Source of the DNA: Planktothrix agardhii NIES-204 | GTDB taxonomy: Bacteria; Cyanobacteriota; Cyanobacteriia; Cyanobacteriales; Microcoleaceae | Length of the DNA: 64,000 bases | Assembly: GCA_003609755.1 (NCBI GenBank) | Contig: AP017991.1 | Coordinates: 1,443,501-1,507,500 of the forward strand | Direction: 5' to 3' | Shown: piece by piece, positions 37,368-46,971 of the stretch | Layout of the letters: each line of letters begins with the position of its first letter | How positions within the stretch are numbered: position 1 is the stretch's first letter | Made by a program: the position numbers and the translations under genes | The notes under the pieces: generated by a model | Told to the model about the DNA's origin: nothing | What the model saw: the letters and a program-made list of their open reading frames with translations, nothing else | Database searches by the model: none

Positions 37368-38552
37368 CTAACGGTCAACCGAACCCATAATAATATCGAT
37401 ACTACCGAGAATGGCTACCAAGTCAGCGATTTTTTCCCCTCTAACTAATTCCGAGAGAATCGGTAAATTGCAGAAATCCGCCGCCCGAATTTTGAACCGC
37501 CAGGGAAAGACACTATCATCCCCAATGATATAAATACCGAGTTCCCCTTTGCCACTTTCAATTCTTACATAATGTTCCCCTTTAGGAATTTTGAAAGTCG
37601 GGGCGATTTTCTTACCAATAAACTGATAATCAAAAGCATTCCATTCGGATTTCGGCCCGGTCATCATCCGTTGGGCTTCTAAATTTTCGTAGGGGCCACC
37701 GGGGAGAGCATCGAGGGCTTGATACAGAATTTTGAGGGATTCTCGCATTTCCCGAATCCGCACAAAATAGCGGGCTAAACAGTCTCCTCCCGTGTCCCAC
37801 TGCACATCCCAGTCCAACTCGTCGTAACATTCGTAGTGGTCAACTTTGCGTAAATCCCACTTCACCCCAGAGGCGCGTAACATTGGCCCGGATAATCCCC
37901 AGTTAATCGCCTGTTCCCGGGTAATAGTCCCTAAACCCTCAATCCGACGTCGGAAAATCGGGTTATTGCTAATTAAGCGTTCGTACTCGTCAATTTTTGG
38001 CCCGAAATAATCGCAAAAATCTCGACATTTCTGCACCCAACCATAGGGTAAATCGGCTGCTACTCCCCCAATCCGAAAATAGTTATTATTCACCATTCGG
38101 TATCCGGTAGCCGCTTCCCAGAGGTCATAAATGAGTTCCCGTTCTCGGAAAATGTAGAAAAAGGGTGTTTGGGCGCCGACGTCGGCCAGGAATGGGCCAA
38201 GCCATAATAGGTGATTAGCAATGCGGTTGAGTTCGAGCATAATCACCCGAATATATTGCGCCCGTTTGGGGACGGTGACTCCAGCCAATCGTTCCGGGCC
38301 ATTCACGGTTACTGCTTCGTTGAACATTCCAGCGGCGTAGTCCCATCGGCTAACATAGGGGACATACATGACAACGCTACGACTTTCGGCGATTTTTTCC
38401 ATACCGCGATGCAGATACCCAATCACGGGTTCACAGTCCACCACATCTTCCCCATCCAGGGTGACAATTAACCGTAAGACCCCGTGCATGGAGGGATGGT
38501 GTGGCCCCATGTTCAAGACCATCGGTTCTGTGCGGGTTTCAATTCTACTCAT
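37368..38552 (-). CDS. ndhH: NAD(P)H-quinone oxidoreductase subunit H (NDH-1)
   Basis: A 394-residue 49-kDa-type subunit of the cyanobacterial NDH-1 complex in the thylakoid membrane, which takes electrons from ferredoxin to plastoquinone and serves respiration and cyclic flow. Recognisable blocks: [74 protein letters not shown], and the C-terminal [19 protein letters not shown] with the family's invariant Asp-Arg end. Single gene on the minus strand, convergent with pyk. Confidence 0.97.
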   Translation of the reverse strand: MSRIETRTEPMVLNMGPHHPSMHGVLRLIVTLDGEDVVDCEPVIGYLHRGMEKIAESRSVVMYVPYVSRWDYAAGMFNEAVTVNGPERLAGVTVPKRAQYIRVIMLELNRIANHLLWLGPFLADVGAQTPFFYIFRERELIYDLWEAATGYRMVNNNYFRIGGVAADLPYGWVQKCRDFCDYFGPKIDEYERLISNNPIFRRRIEGLGTITREQAINWGLSGPMLRASGVKWDLRKVDHYECYDELDWDVQWDTGGDCLARYFVRIREMRESLKILYQALDALPGGPYENLEAQRMMTGPKSEWNAFDYQFIGKKIAPTFKIPKGEHYVRIESGKGELGIYIIGDDSVFPWRFKIRAADFCNLPILSELVRGEKIADLVAILGSIDIIMGSVDR

Positions 38553-38677
38553 ACTTTTATCGGTGTTCCCTAACGCGGATTTATGGCTTTTTGGGGATTT
38601 TTGTTCTAATTATAGGATATATGATTAGGTTGTTGGCGATCGCAACTTTATTAATTTATATCTATTGAAAACAGTCT

Positions 38678-38749
38678 ATGAACACACCACCCGTTAAAAT
38701 TGTTGAAGTTATTAATCAGAATAAGGATGCACAATGGTTGAGAAATTAA
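38678..38749 (+). CDS. 23-codon leader ORF overlapping the AAA ATPase start
   Basis: MNTPPVKIVEVINQNKDAQW then LRN and a stop. It ends 16 bp inside the ATPase gene in another frame. It could be a leader peptide that couples translation of the ATPase, or chance. No homology is recognised. Confidence 0.3.
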   Translation: MNTPPVKIVEVINQNKDAQWLRN

Positions 38750-40020
38750 TTGTAGACAACTTTGCCGGAATTGAACACTTGGAAATAGAGGTTAAGAAGA
38801 TCAATATTATGATTGGCCCTCAAGCCAGTGGTAAGAGTGTCTGTGCCAAATTATTATTTTATTTTAAAGAGTTTGTCTCTGAGCTAATTAAAGCTGTTGA
38901 AAATGATAGAACAAAACGTCAGTTAGATTCATCTTACTCCAATAAGTTTAAAGAGTATTTTCCCCCTAAATCTTGGGGAAATTATGATTTTGTTCTGAGG
39001 TATGAAATCAACCATGATTTTATACAAATATCTCGAAATAATTCTAAATGTACTCTTGTCATTGACTACTCTGATTTATATAAATCGGCTCTTTCAGATT
39101 TACGAAAAATTTTCCGTAAGAGACAAAAGGAAAAAATTGAAAATATACCCTATGATCCTTCTGGATTTAATAATGAAACTCGGTCACAAATAATGAACTA
39201 TTTTGAAAATAAGTTAGGTAAAGAATCTACATTTTATCAAAATTTTATACCCGCAGTGCGTTCTTTTTTTGCCCATCTACAAAAAAATATTTTTTCTGTT
39301 TTATCCAATAATAATTCATTAGATCCATTTATTGAAAATTTCGGCTTATTTTATGAATTTATCAAAGAATTACATATTAAAATCAATGAATTTGCTTCGG
39401 GAAATGAATTGGAAATGGAAGACGAAAAGCTCATGAAGCAGAAAATTAAACCCTTAGTTGAAAAAATTTTATGTGGTCAATATTTTGATGAAAAAGGAGA
39501 AGATTTTTTAAAAACTTTAGATGGTAGAAAAATTAGTATTTCTATTTGCTCATCAGGTCAACAAGAAACACTACCATTAGTAGTTATATTATCTACAGTG
39601 CCATTTTTACAAACTATTGGGAGAGGTCAAACTATATATATTGAAGAACCAGAAGCCCATATTTTTCCTACAGCCCAAAAACATATTGTTGAGTTAATAG
39701 CTACTGTTTTTAACTCTAAGCCTGATGGTCTTCAATTTTTTATTACCACCCATAGCCCTTATATTTTAACCGCAACTAACAATTTACTACAAGCGGGTTT
39801 AATTTATCAGGATGCTAATGATCAAGTGATTGAAAAATTAGAAAAAATTGTTCCTCGCTATAAAACTTTATTAACAAAAGATGTAGCGGTTTACTCTTTA
39901 ATGGATGGTTTCTGTAAATCCATTATTTCTGAAGAAACGGGATTAATTGATACTAATATTATTGACTCTGTTTCTGAAGAATTGGCTATTGAATTCGATC
40001 AACTTCTCGACCTGATTTAA
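38734..40020 (+). CDS. AAA ATPase of the OLD/SMC-like group
   Basis: 428 residues. The N-terminus MVEKLIVDNFAGIEHLEIEV and Walker A GPQASGKS (residues 28-35) mark an ABC/SMC-type ATPase. A long helical, Lys/Phe-rich insert follows (about 60-260). Then come a signature-like CSSGQQETLP, Walker B in TIYIEEPEAHIFPTAQKHIV and a H-loop FFITTHSPYILTATN. It lacks a Toprim domain, so it is not a complete OLD nuclease. The gene 8 bp downstream encodes a small nuclease-like protein, and the two probably form one system. AT-rich relative to ndhH. A defence role is inferred from gene context only. Confidence 0.75.
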   Translation: MVEKLIVDNFAGIEHLEIEVKKINIMIGPQASGKSVCAKLLFYFKEFVSELIKAVENDRTKRQLDSSYSNKFKEYFPPKSWGNYDFVLRYEINHDFIQISRNNSKCTLVIDYSDLYKSALSDLRKIFRKRQKEKIENIPYDPSGFNNETRSQIMNYFENKLGKESTFYQNFIPAVRSFFAHLQKNIFSVLSNNNSLDPFIENFGLFYEFIKELHIKINEFASGNELEMEDEKLMKQKIKPLVEKILCGQYFDEKGEDFLKTLDGRKISISICSSGQQETLPLVVILSTVPFLQTIGRGQTIYIEEPEAHIFPTAQKHIVELIATVFNSKPDGLQFFITTHSPYILTATNNLLQAGLIYQDANDQVIEKLEKIVPRYKTLLTKDVAVYSLMDGFCKSIISEETGLIDTNIIDSVSEELAIEFDQLLDLI

Positions 40021-40027
40021 GTGCGAT

Positions 40028-40477
40028 ATGAAAAAGCGTTTTCCAGAGTGCGAAAAAACTTCATCTAATAAACTAATACCTCTTGTAGAAAACAAGAGTA
40101 AATTCGTTATTGAAAATCCGAATCAATTTAGGGTTTGTGTAGTTCAGGTTGATGGATGTGCAATTAAAGAAGGTCAGCGTTGTGATTATTTGGTTATTCC
40201 TGATCAACAGGATATCAAAAAAGTTATAGAAATCTATATTGAGCTTAAAGGATCTAAAATTTTGCACGCCATTGAGCAACTAGAAGCAACCATGAAAAAA
40301 CTTTCTGATGACCCAGCTAAACAAGAAAAGGTTTGTATTATTGTATCAAGTCAGTGTCCTCTCATAACAACTAAAATTCAAAATTTTAAGAAAGATTTCA
40401 AAAAGAAATATAGTGCTAAATTAGAATTTAAGAATAGGAATTATACTTATTGTTTAAGCAAACATGATGATAGTTAA
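40028..40477 (+). CDS. small PD-(D/E)XK nuclease-like partner of the ATPase
   Basis: 149 residues, family not named. It carries a candidate PD-(D/E)XK core: EGQRCDYLVIP with Asp53, then EIYIELKGSKILHAIEQLEA with Glu72 and Lys74 at the right spacing, followed by the helix with Gln as in many nucleases of this fold. A later strand (KVCIIVSSQCP) and a basic C-terminus complete a small alpha/beta fold. Translation probably follows from the ATPase gene (8 bp gap). Confidence 0.6.
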   Translation: MKKRFPECEKTSSNKLIPLVENKSKFVIENPNQFRVCVVQVDGCAIKEGQRCDYLVIPDQQDIKKVIEIYIELKGSKILHAIEQLEATMKKLSDDPAKQEKVCIIVSSQCPLITTKIQNFKKDFKKKYSAKLEFKNRNYTYCLSKHDDS

Positions 40478-40493
40478 AATCCAGAATAGGATT

Positions 40494-40829
40494 CTAAGCA
40501 ACTCCAAAACCCGTATCCTCTCGAACATAAACAGGCTGTAATCCCAATATAATATCCTGCTTAGGAATTCCTATTTCAACTAATTTCTCTGCTATTTTTA
40601 TGTCTGTTTGATTTCGTTGAATCCAAATTTGACCATTCTTAATTTCTAAATGTAAAATACAGTTATAAATGCGTCGATGTTCATTCCATCCTAAATTAAC
40701 CAATAAATAGCGATCGCGTTGAGTATCGAAAATGATTTCTATGTCAATTTCTCCATCAATTGTTTTTCCCTGACTATATTCCATCAGTAATTTTTGAATA
40801 CATTCTCGATAATATTCTAAACGTTCCAT
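40494..40829 (-). CDS. xisI: XisI family protein
   Basis: 111 residues: [20 protein letters not shown] at the N-terminus, the DRYLLVNLGWNEHRRIYNCI block, GQIWIQRNQTD and IGIPKQDIILGLQPVYVRED at the end, all hallmarks of XisI. The family was named for a factor controlling fdxN-element excision in heterocystous Anabaena, but it is spread through non-heterocystous cyanobacteria where that role cannot apply. Its gene overlaps xisH by 13 bp, so the two are co-translated. Confidence 0.9.
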   Translation of the reverse strand: MERLEYYRECIQKLLMEYSQGKTIDGEIDIEIIFDTQRDRYLLVNLGWNEHRRIYNCILHLEIKNGQIWIQRNQTDIKIAEKLVEIGIPKQDIILGLQPVYVREDTGFGVA

Positions 40830-41236
40830 AGAATAATCACCTCGTTAACAGGATTATAGACTATTAATTTAACTTGATATTTTTGTATAGACGCTTTGGG
40901 TAAATCTCGCCTAAAAAAAGATTCATAAGCTGAAATTGGAACTGCTAAGTATAGGATGCGGTTGGGTTCACTCATTTCTAAAACTAGGCGATAATTCAGA
41001 AATTGCCCCAATGCTGTATGAAAATCAAAGAGTGCTGAGTCACTTAAAAAGCTCTTGACTTCAACAGCAATTTTTTCCTCTCCTTTTTCAGCCGCAATTA
41101 AACGTTCTGCACCCAAGTCTATTCTGATTTCATCCTCCTCGCCAAACTCAACTCTTAAAGGATCATGGGTAATTATCCACCCCTGTTTCTGTAAACCTCG
41201 TTTTACTGCATCATGAAATTTATCCTTAGCTGACAT
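40817..41236 (-). CDS. xisH: XisH family protein
   Basis: 139 residues: [40 protein letters not shown] followed by VEVKSF (a PD-(D/E)XK-like Asp...Glu-x-Lys core), and a [13 protein letters not shown] helix. XisH is predicted to be an endonuclease-fold protein that works with XisI. The pair may act as a TA-like or DNA-processing unit. The start codon at 41236 abuts the divergent rsmH region. Confidence 0.9.
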   Translation of the reverse strand: MSAKDKFHDAVKRGLQKQGWIITHDPLRVEFGEEDEIRIDLGAERLIAAEKGEEKIAVEVKSFLSDSALFDFHTALGQFLNYRLVLEMSEPNRILYLAVPISAYESFFRRDLPKASIQKYQVKLIVYNPVNEVIILWNV

Positions 41237-41310
41237 TGATCTCGATATTAGAGGTAAGATTAATTCAAATTAACATATTTGTTGATCACCATTCTATAGG
41301 AACAGTTGGA

Positions 41311-42246
41311 TTGTCTGAAATCGAAACAGTGGAAGAAAATACTCAAACCTCCCCTTCGACAGAGCTCAGGACAGGCTTTGTCCATATTCCCGTATTGAGT
41401 CGGGAATTAATTGCGGGGTTAGAAATTTGTGCGGGGGGAGAATATCTGGATGCAACCGTTGGCGGTGGCGGACATAGTTTGTTATTGTTGCAGGCGGGGG
41501 AGAATATCCAGTTAACAGCAATTGATCAGGATCAAGAAGCGATCGCTGCCGCCCGGGTTAAATTTGAACAAGCAGATCCTTCTTTCTTGGAAAGAGTGCA
41601 GTTTTGGCAAGGGAATTTTACTCAATATAACCCCAAATCTAAACAATTTGATGGAATTATAGCGGATTTAGGGGTGAGTTCCTATCAGTTTGATCAGCCA
41701 GAAAGAGGGTTTAGTTTTCGCCATACTGCCCCTTTAGATATGCGAATGAATCAACAACAATCTTTAACGGCGGCGGAGATTATTAACCATTGGGATGAGA
41801 AGCAATTAGCGGATATTTTTCATCATTATGGGGAAGAAAGATTATCAAGACGAATTGCTAAACGAATTGTAGAAAAACGACCATTTCAAACTACAACGGA
41901 TTTAGCCTATGCGATTGGTGGTTGTGTTCCGGCGAGTTATCGTCACGGACGAATTCATCCGGCTACCCGTGTATTTCAAGCATTAAGAATTGCAGTGAAT
42001 CAAGAGTTAACTTGTTTAGAAAAATTTATAGATCAAGCGCAATATTGGTTAAAACCTGGGGGTAGAATTGGGGTAATTAGTTTTCATAGTTTAGAAGATA
42101 GAATCGTTAAACATCGGTTCAAAGAGTCTCCTATTTTACAGGTATTAACTAAAAAACCGATTCAACCCCAACCCGATGAACTGAATAATAATCACCGTTC
42201 TCGTTCAGCTAAATTAAGATTAGCAGAACGAAAGATAATAGAATAA
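41311..42246 (+). CDS. rsmH: 16S rRNA (cytosine1402-N4)-methyltransferase RsmH
   Basis: Methylates C1402 in the ribosomal P site with SAM. Family blocks: [38 protein letters not shown] (SAM loop), [73 protein letters not shown] and [20 protein letters not shown]. The start is uncertain because there is no ATG near the conserved N-terminus: TTG at 41311 has AGGA nine bases before it, while GTG at 41329 and TTG at 41236 are alternatives. Residues before HIPVL contain a segment coded by a TTCGACAGAGCTCAGGACAG repeat-like sequence. Confidence 0.93.
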   Translation: MSEIETVEENTQTSPSTELRTGFVHIPVLSRELIAGLEICAGGEYLDATVGGGGHSLLLLQAGENIQLTAIDQDQEAIAAARVKFEQADPSFLERVQFWQGNFTQYNPKSKQFDGIIADLGVSSYQFDQPERGFSFRHTAPLDMRMNQQQSLTAAEIINHWDEKQLADIFHHYGEERLSRRIAKRIVEKRPFQTTTDLAYAIGGCVPASYRHGRIHPATRVFQALRIAVNQELTCLEKFIDQAQYWLKPGGRIGVISFHSLEDRIVKHRFKESPILQVLTKKPIQPQPDELNNNHRSRSAKLRLAERKIIE

Positions 42247-42696
42247 GCAAGATTATTAACCCTAATAGCCCGTCTGGGTTATGTCGCTTTTTCTGCGGAT
42301 ATTTATGGCAAAGGAATTAGACCCCAAACCGCAGAGGAAGCTAAAACTCAAGCGACCCTTTACCGCAGTAACCGGGCGCTATTAAGGGAACGGGTAAATG
42401 CCGCTTTAACAGAACTTCGTAAACAACCTCAAACTGATTCTGAAAAGTTAGCCGCGATTGGATATTGTTTCGGAGGAACAACGGTTTTAGAATTAGCAAG
42501 AAGTGGTGCAGATATTGATGGGGTGGTGAGTTTTCATGGTGGTTTAGATAGTCCTAATCCCCAGGATGGTAAACGAATTAAAAGCAAAGTTTTAGTCTTA
42601 CATGGGGCGGATGATCCGTTAGTTTCTCAAGAGGATATTAAGGCATTTGAGCAGGAATTGCGGGAGGAAATAAAGAATAGGCAATCTTGCCTTTAG
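42247..42696 (+). pseudogene. dienelactone hydrolase fragment without start or C-terminus
   Basis: Directly after the rsmH stop, in the same frame, about 145 codons read as the middle of a dienelactone hydrolase: ARLGYVAFSADIYGKGIRPQ, AAIGYCFGGTTVLELARSG with the catalytic Cys, DGVVSFHGGLDSP and VLVLHGADDPLVS with the catalytic Asp. The first 45 or so residues and the last 50, with the catalytic His, are absent, and there is no start codon. The last codons merge into an AGGCAA-TC-TTGCCT hairpin before pyrD. Confidence 0.85.
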
Positions 42697-43824
42697 TTAA
42701 GGTTTGAAACCAACGGCCTCAGAAATTGAATTTAACCCATATTGATCTAATTTTTTTAACAGTCCTGCTAATATGCTTTTTACCATTCCTGGCCCTTCAT
42801 AAATCCAACCCGTATAGACTTGAATTAAACAAGCTCCTGCTGTAATTTTTTCCCAAGCATCATCGGCGGTAAAAATTCCCCCAACCCCAATAATAGGTAA
42901 CTGTCCTTGGGTATTTTGATGAATCCAACGAATTACTTCTGTTGATCTTTCTTTTAGGGGTGCACCACTAATTCCTCCCGCTTCTTGGGTAATATAACTT
43001 CCGGTTTGGGGTAGCCATTGGGTTTTTAATCCGTCGCGTTTTATGGTAGTATTAGTAGCAATAATTCCGGCTAATTTATGGGTTTGGGATAAATTAACAA
43101 CATCGGCGATCGCATCCCATTCTAAATCCGGTGCTATTTTAATTAAAATTGGTTTATTATCTGTATTTTCAGTATTTAAAACCGCTATAATTTTACTTAA
43201 TTGTTCCGCATCTTGGAGCGATCGCAATCCGGGGGTATTAGGAGAAGAAACATTAACCACAAAATAATCCCCATAGTCTTTTAACAGTTTAAAACTCCCT
43301 AAATAATCTTCGGCGGCTTCTTCTAAAGGAGTAATTTTAGATTTTCCTAAATTAATTCCGACTGGAATCATAAATTTTTGTTGATGTTTTTCCTCTAACC
43401 GTTGCGCCAATATTTCCGCCCCTTGATTATTAAATCCCATGCGATTTAAAATGGCTTCATCCTCAACTAATCTAAATAATCTAGGTTGGGGATTTCCTGG
43501 TTGCGGATGGAGGGTAACTGTCCCTAATTCCGTAAATCCAAAACCCAAACTTTGCCAAATTCCAGCAGCAACTCCATCCTTATCAAACCCGGCGGCTAAA
43601 CCCACGGGATTAGCAAAATTTAAACCCCACAATTGTTGCTGTAAACGGATATCCTGTAAACAGAATGATGGTTTAAGTTGAGATTCTAGCCAATTTAGGG
43701 GTGAATTAGACTGATTTTGGTCAATCCAACTCAGGACTTCTAAAGCGCGATGATGGGCCCATTCTGGATCAATTTTGAGTCCATAAAATAAAAGGGGTTT
43801 AACGGCGCTGCGGTAAATATCCAA
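42697..43824 (-). CDS. pyrD: dihydroorotate dehydrogenase (quinone), class 2
   Basis: Oxidises dihydroorotate to orotate with FMN and a membrane quinone in pyrimidine synthesis. 375 residues, with the N-terminal class 2 extension ([20 protein letters not shown]) and then [65 protein letters not shown] (catalytic Ser of class 2), [12 protein letters not shown] and [15 protein letters not shown]. Convergent with the DLH relic. The PyrC-like protein of the same pathway lies far away at 5607. Confidence 0.96.
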   Translation of the reverse strand: MDIYRSAVKPLLFYGLKIDPEWAHHRALEVLSWIDQNQSNSPLNWLESQLKPSFCLQDIRLQQQLWGLNFANPVGLAAGFDKDGVAAGIWQSLGFGFTELGTVTLHPQPGNPQPRLFRLVEDEAILNRMGFNNQGAEILAQRLEEKHQQKFMIPVGINLGKSKITPLEEAAEDYLGSFKLLKDYGDYFVVNVSSPNTPGLRSLQDAEQLSKIIAVLNTENTDNKPILIKIAPDLEWDAIADVVNLSQTHKLAGIIATNTTIKRDGLKTQWLPQTGSYITQEAGGISGAPLKERSTEVIRWIHQNTQGQLPIIGVGGIFTADDAWEKITAGACLIQVYTGWIYEGPGMVKSILAGLLKKLDQYGLNSISEAVGFKP

Positions 43825-44039
43825 AATAGTCTCCTATGCTTAGGTCTTAATTCCCAGTTTTAAATTTAGTCTATTTTTTGAGCAAAATGGTGAAATATTA
43901 AGGGTAAGATAGAAGCATCAGCCAGATCAACGGGTAGAGTATTTTTCTTCCCCTATACCAGAAAACTGCACAGGTTTAGGATCTTAATTAAAATTTTAGT
44001 TTTTAATGTTAATTAAAATATACAATTCGGGAGTTTATT

Positions 44040-46865
44040 ATGGGTCAATTTGAAGAATCGACCGCATTAGAGCAACCCATCATGACATTGGGGCGTGTTC
44101 TCCAGACCCTACAAGATGAAGACAATGTTGATGTTTTAATCGAAACGATTTTAAACTATTTAAAAACCGAGTTTAATTATAGTTTAATTTGGATTAGTTT
44201 ATATGATCGTTTAGATCATCGTTTAATTGGCAAAGGAGGAGTTACCCCAACGGAAGATAATTGGTTAATCAAACAAAGATTTGTCTTATCTCCTGGAGAT
44301 TTACTCGAACAGTTAGTAATTCAAATGCGACCTTTAGTTGTCCCCGATCTGCGGTCAGAAACTCGCGCTGGAGAATGGCAAAAAGCTGCCCAAGCCTTTA
44401 ATATTCAGGGGTCAATTTTATTCCCCATGCGCTATAAAGATCGCTGTTTTGGTGTGGTTTTATTAGGATCAACCGAGTGGGGAATTTCTCCGAGTTCAAC
44501 GGAAAAAGAACTAATTTCGATGGTTTTAGGAACCTTAGCGACTTCTTTATTTCAAATTGAAACCACTTGGATGTATCAACAAACCAAAAGACCTGACCAA
44601 CCTTTTTTGAAACTTTTAACTCAATTTAGAACCCTGAATACTTTAGATCGATGTTTGGAAGTAGCGGTAGAAACAACCCATGAATTTATTGAACCGACTC
44701 GGACAAATGTGTATTGGTATTATCGAGAAGGCCGTTATTTTTGGCGGCGGGCGAGTAATCAACAAAAACTTCCCAGTGTCAGTTTAATGAAACAATCGGC
44801 TTCGGGGGTAACAGTACAGGATTTAGGGGAATTTTATCAAGCGTTAACTTCCGATCATTTAGTGTCTATTGGAGAGTCTTATAGTTCCTTAAGAGCGGAT
44901 ACAACGGAACGATTAATGGAGAAAATTCGCGCCCGTTCCCTATTAGCAGTTCCGATTCTTTTTAATCAAGAAATGTTAGGATTTATTGCCGTTGAAGGTC
45001 AAAATCCGAGGATTTGGCAGGAAAATGAAAAACAATTTTTGCGGGGTGTGGGACAATTAATTTCCCTAACTGCTCCCTTAGCGGAAATGGAAGTTAAAAT
45101 TCGACAAGCGGAATTAGATCAATCCTTAACTGCTAAAGTTACCCGTACTATTGTTGATGATCAAGATTGGCAACTTTCTTTAAAGACTACCGCTAATCTA
45201 TTGTGTCAGCGATTAAATGCGGGACGATTTTTATTAATTAAACGTCATCTTAAAACAGCAAAATTTGAGATTATTTATCAATATTATCCTTTAAATAGAA
45301 ACGCAATTTTTTCGCCTTTAGATTCTCTGAGTTCCCAAGATTGGCAATCTTTAAAAAATCAGAACGAAATTTTGCTAATTGAAAATTATGATGAAGATGA
45401 AAAATTAAAACCTTGGCGCAATCAACTCAAGGATGCCGGAGTGCGATCGCTCATTCTTTGCCCGATTAACTCTTGTTTGACTTCGGAAAAAAATCAACAA
45501 GACAATACACCTCAAGAGTGGTTATTAATCGGTCATGATGCTCCCAGAACTTGGGATCGAACCGAACAAAAATTAGTTAAAATTGTGGGTCAACAATTAA
45601 GTGTGATTCTCCGTCAATGGAAGTTAAATCAACGAATTAAATCTCAAGAAGAATTTAATCAAGCCTTAGAGCAGGGCTGGTCAATCTTAGAAAAAACTGA
45701 GCAATTACAAGACCTAGAACAACAATTTACAGAAAAAATAGCCCAATTATCAAAAAGTCCTTTAGTTCTATTATTAACCTGGCTAGAAGGAGCCAAAAAA
45801 GCAAAAGTTGCCCATTGTATTGCTCGTCAATCTAAATTTTATATTGACTCAGAGCGGTTAATTTCTATCGCTAAAGATCCTTTAATTCAACACGCTTTAT
45901 CAACAAAAACAATGTTTTTGTGGCCGGTACAGGAGCTATCTGCTTATACTCGCCAATGGTTTACAAGCACCGTCGATAAAATTTTAGTCACTACCCTGCA
46001 TACCGCTTCTGAACACGATCCTACGGGTATTTTGATTGTTGCTGATCCTGAGCAAATTCAAACAGAATCTGGCATATCTTTAACTCTGCTTAATTCCTTG
46101 ATCATGCAGTTTTCTTGGTCACGGCGCTATCTCAGAATTCAAGAGGTATTAACAACTCAACACGAAGAATTACAATGGATGAATTGGTATAAACAACGGC
46201 GCTTAGAAGAATTGTATCGAACCGTGGGCGGAGGACTGAAACAATTAAACGAATTAAATCAATCTCCATTTCAATCAACCGATCCACAAAAAAACCAACT
46301 TTCCCATTTACGCTATCAACAATTACTCCGTCAAATGGGAAGCGCTTTAGCTTCTACCAGTTCTTTAATTAAACAGGAACAATGGCGACTTCATCATCAA
46401 AATGATATTATTCCAATTACTAATTTATTGCGAAGGGTGGGGGAACGAATCAATGCTATTATTAGAAATAAACAAATCCAATTAGTGATTAAACAACAGG
46501 AAAATTTTAATGTTATTGGCGATCATATTAAATTAGAACTGGTTTTTTATGAAATATTATTAACCACCTGTCACCGCGCTGAACCAGGTGGCGTCATTGA
46601 GATGATCACTCAACCTTTAAATGATCATCAATTACAACTAATGATTACAGATTATGGTATAATTAACCCGCAACTAATTCTGGAGTTAAAAATCGGTCAT
46701 TCTCCCGATTTACTTGCTCCCTCTCCCCTATCTTCTCCCCCAGGTCAACAGCTTTTAATTTGTCAACAAATGTTAGAAAAAATGGCAGGAAAATTCCTAA
46801 TAGAATCAGGAGAAAATCAACAAATTATAACTCGGATTATTTTAACTTTAGCTCCAGCAAGCTAG
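44040..46865 (+). CDS. multi-GAF protein with degenerate histidine-kinase-like C-terminus
   Basis: 941 residues. At least three GAF regions are visible (about 25-185, 195-350 and 375-525; for example RPLVVPDLRSETRAGEWQ, RSLLAVPILFNQEMLGFIAV and RSLILCPINSCL), then another GAF-like region at about 560-690. The last 200 residues resemble a dimerisation helix and HATPase fold (FNVIGDHIKLELVFYEILLT, then QLMITDYGI), but the N box lacks the usual Asn and no H-box His is evident. It is probably a sensor without kinase activity, or a divergent kinase. No membrane segment. Ligand unknown. Confidence 0.75.
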   Translation: MGQFEESTALEQPIMTLGRVLQTLQDEDNVDVLIETILNYLKTEFNYSLIWISLYDRLDHRLIGKGGVTPTEDNWLIKQRFVLSPGDLLEQLVIQMRPLVVPDLRSETRAGEWQKAAQAFNIQGSILFPMRYKDRCFGVVLLGSTEWGISPSSTEKELISMVLGTLATSLFQIETTWMYQQTKRPDQPFLKLLTQFRTLNTLDRCLEVAVETTHEFIEPTRTNVYWYYREGRYFWRRASNQQKLPSVSLMKQSASGVTVQDLGEFYQALTSDHLVSIGESYSSLRADTTERLMEKIRARSLLAVPILFNQEMLGFIAVEGQNPRIWQENEKQFLRGVGQLISLTAPLAEMEVKIRQAELDQSLTAKVTRTIVDDQDWQLSLKTTANLLCQRLNAGRFLLIKRHLKTAKFEIIYQYYPLNRNAIFSPLDSLSSQDWQSLKNQNEILLIENYDEDEKLKPWRNQLKDAGVRSLILCPINSCLTSEKNQQDNTPQEWLLIGHDAPRTWDRTEQKLVKIVGQQLSVILRQWKLNQRIKSQEEFNQALEQGWSILEKTEQLQDLEQQFTEKIAQLSKSPLVLLLTWLEGAKKAKVAHCIARQSKFYIDSERLISIAKDPLIQHALSTKTMFLWPVQELSAYTRQWFTSTVDKILVTTLHTASEHDPTGILIVADPEQIQTESGISLTLLNSLIMQFSWSRRYLRIQEVLTTQHEELQWMNWYKQRRLEELYRTVGGGLKQLNELNQSPFQSTDPQKNQLSHLRYQQLLRQMGSALASTSSLIKQEQWRLHHQNDIIPITNLLRRVGERINAIIRNKQIQLVIKQQENFNVIGDHIKLELVFYEILLTTCHRAEPGGVIEMITQPLNDHQLQLMITDYGIINPQLILELKIGHSPDLLAPSPLSSPPGQQLLICQQMLEKMAGKFLIESGENQQIITRIILTLAPAS

Positions 46866-46939
46866 ATCAATGATTTACTAATAACTTGTACGGACGGGTG
46901 GCTCAAGATTGAAGTAATGAATATAAAAATTACTTCTAA

Positions 46940-46971
46940 AACTGATAACTGATCACTGATAACTGATTAAT
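46940..46971. repeat. ACTGATAACTGAT direct/inverted repeat before recN
   Basis: Two ACTGATAACTGAT units separated by CACTGATAACTGATT-type overlap, immediately before the recN ATG. It could be a dispersed repeat or an operator; there is no firm basis for either. Confidence 0.35.
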
